This document shows positions 51,389 through 64,000 of a DNA stretch of 64,000 bases, piece by piece. A model generated the notes under the pieces. It ran no database searches. It saw only the letters and a list, made by a program, of their open reading frames with translations, and was not told where the DNA came from. This DNA comes from Rhinopomastus cyanomelas (taxonomy: Eukaryota; Chordata; Aves; Bucerotiformes; Rhinopomastidae). Made by a program: the position numbers and the translations under genes. Every line of letters begins with the position of its first letter. Positions within the stretch are counted from its first letter, which is position 1. The stretch spans positions 1,236,454-1,300,453 of the forward strand of contig VXBP01003652.1 of assembly GCA_013400115.1 (NCBI GenBank), written 5' to 3'.

Positions 51389-53669
51389 TTTGGGTGGGTG
51401 TTGGGCGCTTTTGGGTGCTGTCCCATGACTGGAAACAGCAGTGGGTCCCACTTTGGGGCTGCCCAAGGTCTTGGCAACAAACTGGGACATTGCTGCCCTG
51501 TCCCCACTTTCCCAAACACAGTCACTGCCTGGGGCCACTGGCCCAGCCCTTGGCACATCTGGGTTTCAGAGCCCAGTGAGCCAGGCATTCCTGCAGCATC
51601 AGGTAAGCTGGGCTTGGCGAGTCCTGCTCAGCGCCAGCTCCGCTCCCTCCTGCCATCCCCAGCTGGGCTGAGTCACTGGCATGGAAGCCCAGGCTGGATG
51701 AGATCCTGGGGTTAGATGGGTCTCACGCACTCAAGGACTCCCCGTGCCACTCGCAGCTGGAGCTGGGCCCCTTCCTAACGCGCTGGGACTGCTGTGAGGT
51801 CTCAGCCCATCAAAGGGTGAGAAATGCAGCGCGTCCACGCCGTGGGGAGCCTGGAACAAGACCAGACAGGGATAAACCACCATAAAATAAGTTTTAACTG
51901 GAAATTCGACAGATTTTCAACCCCTGTATGGCTGAGATGAGCAGCGGTGAGGACACGGAGGGCAGCCCCAGGAATGGCTTTGCAGGGGAAGAGAGAGGGC
52001 AGATCACAGCTACAGCACAGGGGTGAGCTGAGATGGCCAGGGCCAGCTCCAGCTTCTGGCTGGCAGCAGAAAGGGCTGCCTGGCTCTTTCCATGGCAGAC
52101 AGGCAGTGCCCCAGCCCAGGAAACACCCTGGCATGGCCAGTCAGCATCTCTGCGCGTACGTGGTGTCGGGGTGACTCAACTCAACATGCTCTCCAGTCCC
52201 ATGCTTCACACTGCCGTCACTGGCCACAAAAGTTGCCCCTAGCATGGGCAGTGCCCACAGCTCTGGTTACAGGACAGGTGATTCAAACTCGTGCCTCAGC
52301 CCCAGCTCTGCTTACTCACCTCAGCACTATCGGCTGGCAGAGCACAGCTTTCCAGTAACAACTTTCCAGTAACAAGCTGGGCTTGGCCAGGCAGGATGGT
52401 ACGTGCCAGGGGGCCCAAGGAACTGCCCCAGCACCCTCAGGTGCCCGAGAGCCCACGGGCTGCCATCCCCAGGGATAAACTACTGGTTGTCCTGCTCAGC
52501 AGCTGGTTTCTCCCATGGGAACAGGAGTCTCTGCAAAGGTGCTGTGGAGGTGCAGGGTCCCATCCTCTGCCAGTGCCAGGCTTTGTGGGTCTCTCCTCCA
52601 GACCTCGTGGGAACAGCAAGGGATAGATGGCAGAGGCTGTGACCCCAGAGCTCTGCTGGCACCCAGCGCTCAGTGAGCTTCCACCTGGCAGCCAGGAAGA
52701 GGCCAGAGGGAAAATCCTTCTGGAACAGCCACAAAGCCCATGGGCAGCCTGTGAAGGAAGGTGAAACTTCCTGGAGCCCATCGAGAGGTACCAGGCAGAA
52801 CAGGGGCACAGGAGGTTGGACAAAAGACCAGCAGCTCCCGAGAGCCGACTCAAACCAACGGGAGGCAGTGGATGGGGGCTGACGGGACCTGAGAGCTGCT
52901 GCCTGCAGAAGGCTCCAGCCAGATGTTGTGGGCAGTCACACCATCCCAGAGGCAGCAGGAAACCTTCCCCTCCTCTCCAGGGGCCAGCTTGTCCAGCCAC
53001 CAGTCTGCCCAGACACCTTCACAAGTCACTAGAGAACATAATGGTCCTTCAATGGAGAGATGAAAAGGGGTCCTGAACGATTCCCCGCTGGGAAGACAAA
53101 GAAGCACAAGGCAAAGATTCCCACGACATCAAGCCAGCTCAGACAGGACGATCCTACGCGCGTTTTTGAACGACATCCTCATCCCACTCCTCCTCTAGTC
53201 TGGCTGGCACGGGAGGAACCTGCGCTGTGATCCCACATCCTCCCGCAGCAGCGGCACCTGAGCCCTGCATCGCTAACTGGGAAGTCCATGCCCACAGCGC
53301 CGCTGAGCCCAAGGGCAGGGCAGCCCTGCAAAGGGTGGTGGGGAGATCTCCCCCTGGTATCACCTTACCCCAGTGGCCACTTCTGGCAGAAGGGAAGCCC
53401 CAGCACAGCTGCTGATTCTTCTTTCGGCACTGGGGCTTTATTGTTTCCTGCAGACCCAGCAGAGCAGATACAGCCCATCATGAGACCTCAGTGCCTAGCA
53501 ACCACCACTGGAAAAACACTGCTTTCCAGTTAGCAGTCCTGGCAGGGACAGAGCAGCTGCAGGGCAAGTAAACTGTGATCCCCACGCTGGATGCTCCACT
53601 GCTGCCACAGGGAGGGACCAAGTCCTGCACTGGGGACTGCACTCGCTGCTTCGGGTCTGCACAGCGCCC

Positions 53670-54186
53670 ACGGCCTCACAATGTGTCACACTGGGAGGGC
53701 TCCCCTCGAGTACTGGGGGCAGTGCTGGGCCCCTCAAGAAAGAGATTGAGGGGCTGGAGCAGGTCCAGAGGAGCAATGAGACTGGGGAAGGGACTGGAGA
53801 GAGAGGTTCAGAGAGCTGAGGGTGTTTAGCCTGGAGAAGAGGAGACTCAGGGGGGACCTTCTCCCTCTCTCCAACTCCCTGAAGGGAGGTTGTAGTCAGG
53901 TGGAGGTTGAGCTCTTCTCCCAGGCACCCAGTGCCAGGATGAGAGGGCAGGGCCTGAAGCTGCAAGGGGAGGGTTAGGATGGATGTTAGGAAGCCCTTCC
54001 TGACAGACAGGATGATCAGATACTGGAATGGACTGCCTGGGGTAGTGGTGGAGTCCCCATCCCTGGAGGTGTTAAAGGCCAGCCTGGCTGTGGCCCTTAG
54101 TGCCCTGGTCTGGCTGATGGGGTGATGTTAGGTCCTGGGCTGGATGAGCTCAGAGGGCTTCTCCAGCCTCAGTGATCCTGTGAATC
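53670..54186 (+). mobile_element. CR1 LINE fragment, older subfamily
   Basis: Sense: GCTGGAGCAGGTCCAGAGGA, TTTAGCCTGGAGAAGAGGAG, AGGGTTAGGATGGATGTTAG, GGCTGGATGAGCTCAGAGGG. It is closer to the diverged copy at 36312 than to the other CR1s here. Confidence 0.82.
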
Positions 54187-54884
54187 TGTCCAGGGGTGGA
54201 CACAGGCTTCAGCAAGGAACCCGGGCAAAGGAGGATCTCGGTACCCAGCATCGACACCACGGGGTGAACACCCAGAACGCTCCAAGAACCGCTGCCCAAG
54301 CTCTCCCATCACGCTGGTCACTCCTTGCACCTCCAAGTGACTCACGAGGACAAAGGCAGCTCCGTGCGGTCGAGCATCAAAGACTTCCCCCGGACTACAG
54401 GACTTCCGCCGCACTGGCCACGGCAGGGCTGTTTCCCAAAGGAAACCGCGGCTCCCCGCGTTGTCCCGCAGCCCAAACATCCCGGCACCCCGCACGCCCC
54501 GGCGGAGGCTGTTCCCGAGAGAAACGGCGCAGCCCAGCGGGTTCATTTTCACTGAGGAAAGGCAAAAGGGAAACGGAGCAGCACCATGAGGGAAGGGCAA
54601 GTGGAAAATCCCCGCAGCTCTTCCCCCTCTGCTTTCGAAAACCCAGCAAGCCCAAGCCCGATGCCACGCTGAGCCAAAGCCTACGAGCGGGTTCAGAGCG
54701 GCAGACGGCGGCACAGGCAGGACGCTGGGTGCCTGGTGGGGTTCCAGGAGACCAGAACCAGGGGACCACCTATTCTGCAGTGCTCAGCAAGGGCAGCCCA
54801 GCTCACGGGTGCTGCTGCAGGTCCCACGTGAGATGCCAGGCTTGTCCCCCACCGATTTGTGTCTGCACTTTGTTCTCAGGATTT

Positions 54885-55545
54885 GAAGCAGCTGTTCTCA
54901 TTCCTGGGGTCCTGGTGGCCAGAAGGGCAGCCAGGAGCCAGCAATGGGCCCTTGTGGCCAAGAAGGCCAATGGCATCCTGGGCTGGATCAGAACGGGGGT
55001 GGTCAGCAGATCGAGAAAGATTCTCCTCTCCCTCTGCTCTGCCCTGGAGAGACCACAGCTGGAATCTTGTGTCCAGTTCTGGGCCCCTCAGTTCCAGAAG
55101 GACACGGAGCTGCTGGAGAGAGTCCAGTGCAGAGACACAGAGATGATGGAGGGAAGGGAGCATCTCCCTGATGAGGAGAGGCTCAGGGAGCTGGGAAGAA
55201 AGGAGACTGAAGGGTGACCTCATTCATGTTGATCAACATGGAAAAGCGGGTGGCAGGAGGACAGAGCCAGGCTCTGCTCAGTGGAAACTAATGATAGGAC
55301 AAGGGGCAGTGGGTGTGAGGTGGAACAGAGGAGGTTCCACATCAATATGAGAAGGACCTTCTTCCCAGTGAGGGTCATAGAGCCCTGGAAGGGGCTGCCC
55401 AAAGGGGTTGTGGAGTCTCCTTCTCTGGAGGCATTTAAAACCCACCTGGACGTGTTCTTTTGTGACTGGATCTAGGCTCTGGCAGGGGGACTGGACTGAC
55501 TGATCTCTCAAGGTCCCTTCCAACTCCTAATGTTCCATGATCCCG
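54885..55545 (+). mobile_element. CR1 LINE fragment with ORF2 C-terminus
   Basis: Sense, about 660 bp. It encodes ANGILGWIRTGVVSRSRK-like, CVQFWAPQFQKDTELLERVQ and REHLPDEERLRELG before a frameshift, then the 3' end near TAATGTTCCATGATC. It is 5'-truncated and cannot move. Confidence 0.92.
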
Positions 55546-55941
55546 AGATTCCCTCAGTTACTCCTGATAGTAGCCGCAGTTCACACTGCACCTCCTGCCT
55601 CTTGGAAGACTCTCAGGCACTCAGCACCCTGAGCTGGATGAATCCCTGAGCTCCCCAGAATAGATGCAGATGCAGAATTAATTTGCAATCAAGCCGGCAC
55701 GAAGCACAAGGCGCCTCTTAGTAGGTGCAGAGCAGCAATTACCAAAGCAGAGCGAGAGCCAACACGCATTACGGGGGGTGGAACCAATTAGTTTTCTTGG
55801 GATTCCTCCACACATTTGCCACTGGAGGGACTTCCATTTCCACGCACCCTGGGAGCCACCAGGTCCTCGTGGGGAGGGGATGGGGATGATTCCCCACGGC
55901 CTCCCACTGCTTGCTCCCAGCGATGCGGCTGTGCTGGACCA

Positions 55942-55955
55942 GTCTCCATGGAGAC
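55942..55955. promoter_or_regulatory. Palindromic X-box-like site
   Basis: The same 14-base palindrome GTCTCCATGGAGAC recurs here, upstream of RALGDS. Motif match only. Confidence 0.25.
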
Positions 55956-57899
55956 GGTCACTGCAGCAACGAGACCAGAGGTGCAGCTCGTGAGGATGCA
56001 GAGGAGACTGAGGACCCCCCTCTCCCCCATAGGAAAGGGACCGACAGGTGCCCACACGTCTCATTCCTGCTTCTGAGAGTCTCTCCCCGCATCAGCAGGA
56101 TGAAAGGGCTCCACTGTTTGTCATCCAGCTGCCTCGTCCTGCGCTGAAACGCCTTTATCCTGTTGACTTCGGTCCCGGGGGAGCCAGTAATATCGAGCTG
56201 TCACGGTGGGGACGGCATCGGGAGGGAGCCGAGCTCCAGGCTGTCATGGCAACAGTTTATTGAGTTTCCATAACCATCCTCCCCTGGAGACAGGGACAGA
56301 GCCCAGGCTGGGGACATTAATGTAGCAGCCCCAGGTGCCCATGGCTGGAGGGTCCAAGATGGACAGTGCAGCTCAAGATGGGGCATCTGCTGCTCCAGCC
56401 ACTGCAGCAGGTGGGGGAAGGATCCATCCCCAAGGCAGCTGTTGAGGAGCAGCCTCCCATCCCCTCCTACACCAAGAACCACCACACTGCAGGGGGGTGA
56501 GGAGGACAGTCACCATGTACCTGCTCCCTGCAGCTCATAGCTGCCCCCACTCTCCCTGCCTCAGTCACCCCAAAACTGACCTCGGGTCTCTGCCAGGCTG
56601 AGCTCTTTGAACACCCTCCAGTCTCCCGTGTGCAGACAAGGAGTGACCTGGGTGCAGCTCTCAGGCAGGGAAATCCCCAGTGCAAGGTCTGCACATGTTT
56701 GGGGTGGGGGATGGCTGTTCACGCCGGGCACACAGGAGCTGGTGACTACCAGGGGAAGCGGAGAGCTGAGGGCACCTGCAAGCCAGGACAACCCCACTGC
56801 TCCCAATTGGGATTTCCCCGCGAGGGTTTAATCCACCTGCCGGCCGGCAGCTGTCGGCGGCGAGAGAGCCGGCTGGCAGCACCTCTCGGGGCATATGGCC
56901 GTGGGCAGCCGGGGCACGGAGACACCACGGAGGGCGCAGCACAGCGCCCGGGGCGCCCGCCAGGCGCGGAGCATCCGCTCGTCCCCGCTCCCTGCGTGGC
57001 CCTGCCGCCAGCTCTGTTCCCTCCGGAGTATTTTGGAGGGTTCAGCTGAAGCTGAGGCAAAGCCAAAGGAGGAGGTTCCCGGTCCCCTGGCTCCCGGAGG
57101 CTGCTCTGGCCGGCAGGGTGCCGCGCCAAGGAGTCTGAAGCCGCCCCAGCTCCTCGCACATTCCTCAGCGTACGTGACGCGTGGCTGGGAGGTTATCACC
57201 CTCTCTTCGCAGGCGAAGGGGTTCGGAAGAGCTTCCCCCACGGGCAGTCCCACCAGTACCAGCCGGTAGGGATGGGCAATGGCACACAGACATTGTCCTC
57301 AGGCAGGCTGACTTCCCTGGAAGCTTCCTTCAGGGGCCCCAGCCAGCCACTAGCCACCCTCCCAGCCCAGCAGCAAAGTGTTTGATGGTGCTTCCTCAGC
57401 CCAACGCCCCTTGCAGAGCTCTGCTGAGAGGCAGGAGAAGCATTGCAGCCCAGACCCCACCCCTTGCAGGAGGGTGAAGGGGGACAAGGATGGGGCAGGG
57501 CGGGAGTGACCAAACCCGAAGCTGTCAGCCGGGGTGGACACAGTCCAGAGAGCAGAGGGGCACTTCTCCCGCCTCCCTGCGGGCTGTGGCTGAACCTCAG
57601 CTCTCCCTGGCACAGAGCAGACGTGCAGTTTGCCTCGGACAGGACTGCACCCCCCAGGCCACCCCCTGCCAGCTCTGCAGACCCTCACGGGGCGGGAGCC
57701 GGCTGCCTTTTGGGGATGGCGAGTGACGAGCGCGTCCTGCCAAGCTGCTCTCTTCAGACCCCCTCTCACAATGGAGAGGAGGGCAAAGCCTCTGCAGACG
57801 GTGCCATGGGGCTGCATCAGCACCGTGACCCAGGCATGGTCCCAGGCACTGCCCTGACCAGGCTCCTCACAGCTGGAGAAACACATGGTGAGAGCACGA

Positions 57900-58012
57900 G
57901 ATCCTCTGCATTCGCAGGAGGACCACAAGCATCCCCTGCACTTGCAGGACCATGAGCATCCTCAGCATTTCCAGGAGGAGCACAAGAGCCCCTGCGCTTG
58001 CAGGAGGCTCCA
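57900..58012. repeat. Imperfect short tandem repeat (about 27-30 bp)
   Basis: Four degenerate units of the form CCCTGCACTTGCAGGA followed by CACAAGCAT-like sequence begin near 57902, 57932, 57959 and 57988. Confidence 0.5.
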
Positions 58013-61000
58013 GAGGAGCAGCAGCAGCACACAGCACGGGGGGCAGCTCGTCCTTCCTCCAGCCCTGTACTGGTCTCCCAGCGCACACCCAGCACAGCCG
58101 TCTAGCGTAAATCGGATGAGGCCAGCCCTGGAGACCCACCATTGATTACTGCTGCCTAACGACAGGAAAGCTTTATAATCCTATTAACTAAACACCCTTC
58201 CAGGCAGCACTGGGAGCTGTGCAAAGCTGGACTGGATAAGCAGCCAGAGCCCCCAGTGCAGCACCCAGCTCCCATCGGTGCTGCTGGATCCCTCCGAATC
58301 GGGGCTGTGGCACCCACAGCAGCAAGTCCCGTGTGAGTGTTGGGTCCCCTGCATCTCAGCTTCTCCCTCATGATCACCAGCCTGGTCACAACAGGGATGT
58401 TTCCCAGCAAAAGTTCCTGCTGTGGGGAAAACACACAAACATGTGGTGGAAGGACGTGAGTTTCCTTGTGACTTTCTAGGAGAAAGGATGAGTTCAGAGT
58501 CCTCCTGTTTACTAAACAGCGCAGACTGCAGCCCTCCCCGCTCAGGCTGCAGCAACAGCTCGGGTGGAAAGTGAAGAGAGTCGCTTCTAAGAGCTGGAAA
58601 ACCCCCCAGGGTCCCACCCAGCCCCAATACCCCAGAGCCCTGGGGTGCCTCCACACAAGGGCGAGAAGCCTCCGGGCTCCGGTGAGCTCTGAGGAACCGC
58701 TGCTGAGCAGAAGTGCCCCGTCCCCAGGCTCTGGCAGCCTTTATCAGTCCATCCTCCCTTCCCATCCCTTTAACTCTGCACTGCAAATTGCCAGGCTTCC
58801 TCTTTTCCACGGAGGGCTGAGGATGCAGAGGTGCAGGATGGGCTCTTTGTCCGGGGACATGATGCTGCCAGGCGGGGTGATGGAGCTGGAGACTGGGCAT
58901 GGCTCTGCTGAGCAGAACTCTTCCTCCTTCCAGTGCTTTTCCCACTGAGGGTCAAACAAACTGACTCCATGAGCACTGGGGAGGGAGCATGTCCAGTCCC
59001 CCCGTGCCAGGCAAGGCTGGAGCCATGGGTTCTGGTTTTCAAGCCCACTATGGCACAGTGCTTGCCCCAGCCTCTCACAAGAAGCTCCTGCCTGTCACCA
59101 TGGAAATGCTGAATAGGAGGGTTTGAAGCCTGCTGGGACTTTCAACTTCTGCCAAGCAAAACGAGGCCCTTAAACAACTGCTCTGAGTGTTGGTGTGAGG
59201 AGACCTGGGCTCCCCTTGGCCGCTGGGCACGGGGCACAGCTCCCAGGGGAAAAGCCACCTGGAGCAAGCACAAACCCCTGCTCCTGCAGCCTCCTGGGGG
59301 GAGCACCCACCACACCTGCCCCGCTGACAATGCTTTTGCTGCAGGAAGACTCCTCCATCCCCTCCCAGCAGACCCGACCACTGCTCAGTCCCTGTGGAGA
59401 GGGGCTAGGAAGCAGCTGAGGACTGGCCACACTCCTGCTCCCATGACTTGGAGCTGGGCACGCAACAGCAGCCACCCTGACCGAGGTGCTTCCGCCTGCC
59501 CTGGACCTGCCGTCACCGTTTGTCACCCCAGTGGCGTCTCCATCCCTGGGAGGTGAAGAACCAGGACTGCCCAGGACACAGAGGGGAGAGGGGGAAGGAA
59601 ACACATGGTGGGAAATCCGCTGCCATCAGGACCAAAGGAGCAGGGCAAGGTGGCCGCCGAGGATTTCAAAGGAGCCTGCGGGCTGACCCTGACCTGCCCA
59701 TCCCGTGCCGGCGGATCGCACGGAGCCAGAGGGGCTCCTCCAGCAGGGACTGGGGGCTGGAGAGTTTGCTTCCTGCCTCTGGACCAGTGGGAAACAGATC
59801 GGGACCGTGTGGAGGAGGGAGGATTGAAAAGGAAGAGAGGAAGGGCACAGGCTAGACACAGACTTGGGGTTAGGATCAGCCAGCTTCTGCCTCCAGGGAG
59901 GCTGCGAGGAGGCTCACATGGCCCAACTGCGAATCCCAGGCAGAGCATCACCCCTGGGCTGCACCAGTAACCTGCCCCCCTCCTCCAGTAACGCTGGGAG
60001 AGCTTCTCCCATCCCTCCTCACGGCACCGCTCAGCTCCTTTGCTTTCTCTCCCTTCCCTCTCTTTCCTAGAGCACCCAGGGGGCTGTGGAGTCTCATCTG
60101 TGACGCCTGGCCATCCCCAGAGCTCTGGTGCCACATCCAAAGCCTCTCTGATTTTCTCCAGACCCTCCACAGAAGCAGCACAGACCAAGGGAAGGCTTCT
60201 CTACTCTCTCCAAGCTGCAGCAGGGAAGTGACCTGCTGGAGCACTGCTGTGCCCCTTCCTTTCCCATCAACCTGCCTCTTCCCTTCCTGCCTCTCAACTT
60301 CGAGCCCACTCTCCACGCACGGTGGAGAAGACACCGCTGCAGCTCTGGCAGCTCCCTGGAAGACACCAGCCCCGTGGCAGGAGGGCAGGAGCCTGTGGGG
60401 CCATGCTGGAGCGAACCCAGGGCTGTAAACCTCTGCGGTGGGTGAACCCCGCTGCGTTCCCAGCCCTCGAGGGAGTGGGAACTCTGTCCTGGAAGCCTGC
60501 AATCCCCCAGCAGGCCACCACCAAGCCGCCTTTGACGTCAGCTTGTGTCTACAAACGTTGTCTTTGACTCAAGGCCAAGACTCACAAGGCAGGGGACAGT
60601 CAGTGGAGAAGATGAATAACCACAGAGACACCCCATGGAGACACCGAGAGCTCCGGGAGGCAAAGGGCAGAGGGACCGGGGCCACCAGCACAGCCGGGGT
60701 GACTCGGGAGCCAAAGGGTCCCCAAGAAATCGAGTCACTTGCAATGCAAATCCTCACGGAAAACAGATGGGAAAACCCTCACTCTGGGTCACACAGGCAG
60801 GACTGGGGCAGTCCCAGCAGGGAAACCTGGGAACATCTGGAAGCTCCACTGCTGCCAGCGGATCCCCAGCAGCTGGGGGCTGGCCCCAGGCAGAGCAAAC
60901 TGGGTGTTTGGGAGACAGATCAGCACCCAAAGGGCTGCTGACCAGTGCTGGCACCACCACTCCTGACCACCCAGTGCTGCTCCAGCCACCGAGCAGGGTC

Positions 61001-62077
61001 ACCCACACCGCCCCCATCCTCACACTGAAACCCCAGTGCGCCAGCACCCCCAGCACAGAGCTGCCAGCCCGGATCCAGCACAGGCAGCTCTCCCAGTAAC
61101 CGGTGATGGACGGGTTGTGCGTTTGCCAGTTGTTTACTGAGAGCTGGGGGATGTGATCACTGGTGACAGCGGGAACAGGCACAAAAGGGAGCCCTGGATC
61201 GGGGTTTTCTTTTATGGGAGAGACAAGTGATTGGCACAGCCCGGCTGAGGTCTCACAGCAGGCCCGCGGTGGCTCTGAGACTGGAGCCCGTGTCTCCAAG
61301 GATGGAGCTGGCTCGTGTTACCCATCTCCACGAAGCCAAACAGGGCTTCTCCTCGGCGAACAAGATGCGAGCCCCAGGCTCCGCTGAGCAGATCCGCTTC
61401 CCGCAGCGGAGCCCCGATGGCTGGGAGGCTCTTTCCAAGGCAGCCGGGCGCCTGCCGTGGCCCCGCTCTCGTCACCACTGACCCTGCTCAGCGCTGACGA
61501 AGGCCATCTTCCAGAGGGTTTAGGGAAAACAACAGTGCCATCTGCTGCACAGCCCCACAGCCGGCCCAGCTCACACCAGTCACAACCACATCAACACCCA
61601 CCCCCGGCCAGCACCAAGCTGGGCGTGGAGGCAGCAGTGCAAGGAAGGCACCTTGCAGCAATCCTGATGGCCACCAGCAGCTGCGTGGCTGGGGACAGCC
61701 TCTGGTTTGCACAGCAGAGCAAAGGACCGCAAGATGAGGGTGTCCCAGAGCCCATTTAGTGACCAGTAGATGAAGGAGCTGAAGAATCAAGTGCATCTGA
61801 CAAAAGCAAACGAACCCTCTCCCCCATCAGCACCATCTTCCAACCTTTCTGTGGCCCGGGAGAGAAGGGAAGAGGCAAAGATCAGCCCCTAACACTCATC
61901 AAACCTTGGCAAGCTGATGGACACCCCAAGCATCTCCTTTGGAGAGAAATGCCACATCCTGGCACTACACACCACAACCCCCCCCCCATGTCCTGGGTCA
62001 CCCTGATAAGCTCCAGGGACATCTTGGGAGCACAGGGCCAGCAGCTTCTCTGCAGCTGTAGCCCAGCCACCGCAGCC

Positions 62078-62121
62078 AGGCAGTCACCAGTCAGCCAGCA
62101 GGCAGTCACCAGTCAGCCAGT
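62078..62121. repeat. Short tandem duplication
   Basis: GGCAGTCACCAGTCAGCCAG occurs twice in succession, about 22 bases apart. Confidence 0.8.
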
Positions 62122-62211
62122 GCTGCTCCACAAGTGGTTGTGGTTTGGTGGCAGGTGGGGCAGCGTCTCTGCACGCGGCGCCCACAGAGCACAGCGGCAC
62201 CTTCTGAGAGA

Positions 62212-62230
62212 CACGTGTTGCTATAGCAAT
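62212..62230. promoter_or_regulatory. E-box next to a near-consensus RFX X-box
   Basis: CACGTG (62212-62217) overlaps by one base GTTGCTATAGCAAT, which differs from the RFX inverted repeat GTTGCYATRGCAAC only at the last base. Confidence 0.35.
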
Positions 62231-64000
62231 GGGGAAAGGTATCGGAAGCGAAACCCGGCGCCGATGGATAGTGCAGATTGCGTTCGAGATCATCATGCAA
62301 GATGAGGTCCCCCTGCTCCTCAAGGTTCAGCAGCCAGGGAAGAGCGCAGTGAAAACACTGAGGAATGATCCCAGAGATGCCTGGAATAATGAAGGTTCTG
62401 CAAAGCCTCCTTTTCTTCACATAAGCAGCCACCTCAAAGCCAGCTGACCCCAAAGATGAGCTGCACTGGGCTACAGGGCAGCAAGTCTCTCCTTACAGTC
62501 ACCCAGAGATTCATTCCAGAGCCTGCAGCAGTCACTGCATCCTCTGCTCACGTCTCATCAGCCCTCTCTGCGTAGCTGCATGAGTGGGAGCTCCAGATGG
62601 AGCAGCTGAACCACGCTGGGGAGGGACTTTGCATCTCTCCACCCGCTTCCTCCCAGACCCCGCTGCCAGCTGGACGCTCGCTTGCCATCGCTTGTGGCCC
62701 GCTCGCCCTCCTACCCAGAGCAGAGCCCCACCAAGAGTTAACTCCCAGCCGTTGGAATCACTTCAGACACAGCTCCCTTCTCTGCCTCAGAGCAGATGAC
62801 AGAGACAAACCCAAACCCAGCTCCAGCCTCGCTCGCCTGCGCTCAGGCACGCTGCGTCCTGCCCTCAGCCAGCCCCGAGACTGCTTGTCCACCATCTGCT
62901 CCCTTCTCCAGCCCGAGCGGTGGCCAGTAAGGGAGGGAGGAGACGAGTCCACAGCTCTGGGAGCTTAGTTCAGGGTGGAAACCCTCTTCTGACCCAGCTC
63001 ACGCGCAGGTTTTGGTTTCAAGGGCTGAAATGCAGCCTCTCGCGTGAACCTTTGCGTCGTGACACCCCGAACACCGCCAGCACCACACCTGCCGCTGGGT
63101 CAGGGATGAAAAAAACCCTCCTTGTTTGCACAGCTTATTTACTTTACTCATTTCCCCACTTGTTTGTGTGGGTCTTTCCCTTAGCAACCGGGGAGAGGAA
63201 CAGTTTATAAGGCATGAAAAATGTAGCTGTGCAGCCCTCTGAACAGGCGGGGTGCGGCTGGAAATTCCTCTTCACCGGGCGCCACGAACGATGGGACTTC
63301 CACGACTTGCACCCCCCAAAACGTAAAGTGATTCCTCTTCTGCCAGCAGGACATGGGATCAGGACTTCTAACCTGGGCTCCCCACCACAGCACCCACCAC
63401 GCAGGATCCCAGGACCCTAACCAGTACTGCTCTGTGCCTCAGTTTACCCCTGTGTGAAAGGGGGGCAAGTACAAGAAGCGATGGGAAGGCTGGAGAGGAG
63501 ACCCCAGCGCAAAGCCCCCGCAGCAATGCAACGTGCATCACCCAGCTGGAAGGCAGGCTGAGCTCTGGGCAGCTTCACCCCTGGAGTTCTGCCTGGATCT
63601 TCCAGCAAGATTCTTCTCCCCAGGCCACAGCCATGGGGGCTGAGTACCCTTGTTCTTGACCCTTGGCAAGGTCAGGATCCAAACCCCAGTGTTTTGGTTG
63701 CCAACCCCTCTTCCAGAGGGTTCTGGCACACTCCAGCACCCGTGTCCATGGGCACAGCTCCTGCCTCACACACTGACCCCCCAGTGCAGTTCAGCATTTG
63801 TTTTACAGGGCTGCATCAAGGCAGAGGAGGCCCAGACCCACTGGACCCACTGGGTGCAGGAGGCAGCTCTGGTGTGCACATTTCCCAGCCCAAACATGGA
63901 TCCCAACCCACTTCTCCATCACAGCATCAGCCCTTCCCTGATTCATCCCTGGGCTCCCAGGAGCCATCGCTGCCCACTCACCTCCCTCCCCCCCCCCTCG

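Larger units (their letters stand above)
50521..64000. other. Upstream flank of RALGDS, no gene recognised
   Basis: This 13.5 kb holds four CR1 blocks, minor tandem repeats and CpG-rich patches. I looked for GBGT1 (the next gene in the human order, expected on the - strand) and saw no glycosyltransferase exon. ORFs up to 357 codons are chance openings or run through CR1. Repeat-poor stretches such as 51.4-53.6 and 55.6-64 kb show nothing I can name. Confidence 0.6.

Noticed and set aside
54144..55217. 357-codon + strand ORF
   Set aside because: Its last third is the CR1 reverse-transcriptase C-terminus; the rest is chance frame from an older CR1 and flank.
62106..62453. 115-codon - strand ORF with balanced composition
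   Set aside because: Looks more protein-like than most shadows but shows no domain, no splice sites at its edges that I trust, and the opposite frame is open as well.
62758..62952. MVDKQ on the - strand as the short mammalian RALGDS start (MMVDCQ)
   Set aside because: The codon for Gln is followed by TCTCGG, not a GT donor, so it cannot splice to exon 2 there.
50521..64000. GBGT1 expected from the human gene order
   Set aside because: No exon with glycosyltransferase family 6 motifs on the - strand; it probably lies beyond the window or elsewhere.

Overview
The window is nuclear DNA from a bird. It carries dozens of CR1 (chicken repeat 1) LINE fragments in both orientations, is GC-rich with scattered CpG-rich patches, and holds vertebrate-type spliced genes whose order matches the human 9q34 interval (GTF3C5 next to RALGDS). 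This gene-dense, GC-rich character suits a microchromosome. The species cannot be told from the sequence.

Layout. The last three coding exons of GTF3C5 (TFIIIC 63-kDa subunit) run on the + strand from 209 to 2005, with a poly(A) signal near 2479. Tail-to-tail with it on the - strand is RALGDS, a guanine-nucleotide exchange factor for Ral GTPases and a Ras effector. Its shared body is 17 coding exons packed between 5627 and 12266. All splice junctions were read by hand; phases agree throughout and give a continuous 751-residue body. Two alternative first coding exons, both - strand with phase-0 donors that join the same exon 2, lie far upstream: 31049-31174 (recognisable from mammalian RALGDS) and 49941-50063 (41 codons, not recognised by me from any isoform). 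From 12267 to the end of the window everything else is intron or upstream flank: CR1 fragments, three minisatellites, simple repeats and CpG-rich patches.

Assembly. An N gap (30301-30729) is flanked by two almost identical 238-bp copies (29872-30109 and 30730-30967). The first copy ends at a single N and the second begins at the gap edge. This is best read as an unmerged contig overlap, and it lies beside the RALGDS exon at 31 kb.

Function. The two genes are not an operon-like unit. GTF3C5 serves RNA polymerase III transcription (TFIIIC, A/B-box recognition); RALGDS links active Ras to RALA/RALB. I found no tRNA, rRNA or CRISPR, no second protein gene between 12.3 kb and 64 kb, and no evidence for an undescribed system. 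The most informative observations are the unrecognised RALGDS first exon, the assembly duplication, the missing Pro/Ala/Glu linker in RALGDS, and the absence of a CEL gene between GTF3C5 and RALGDS.
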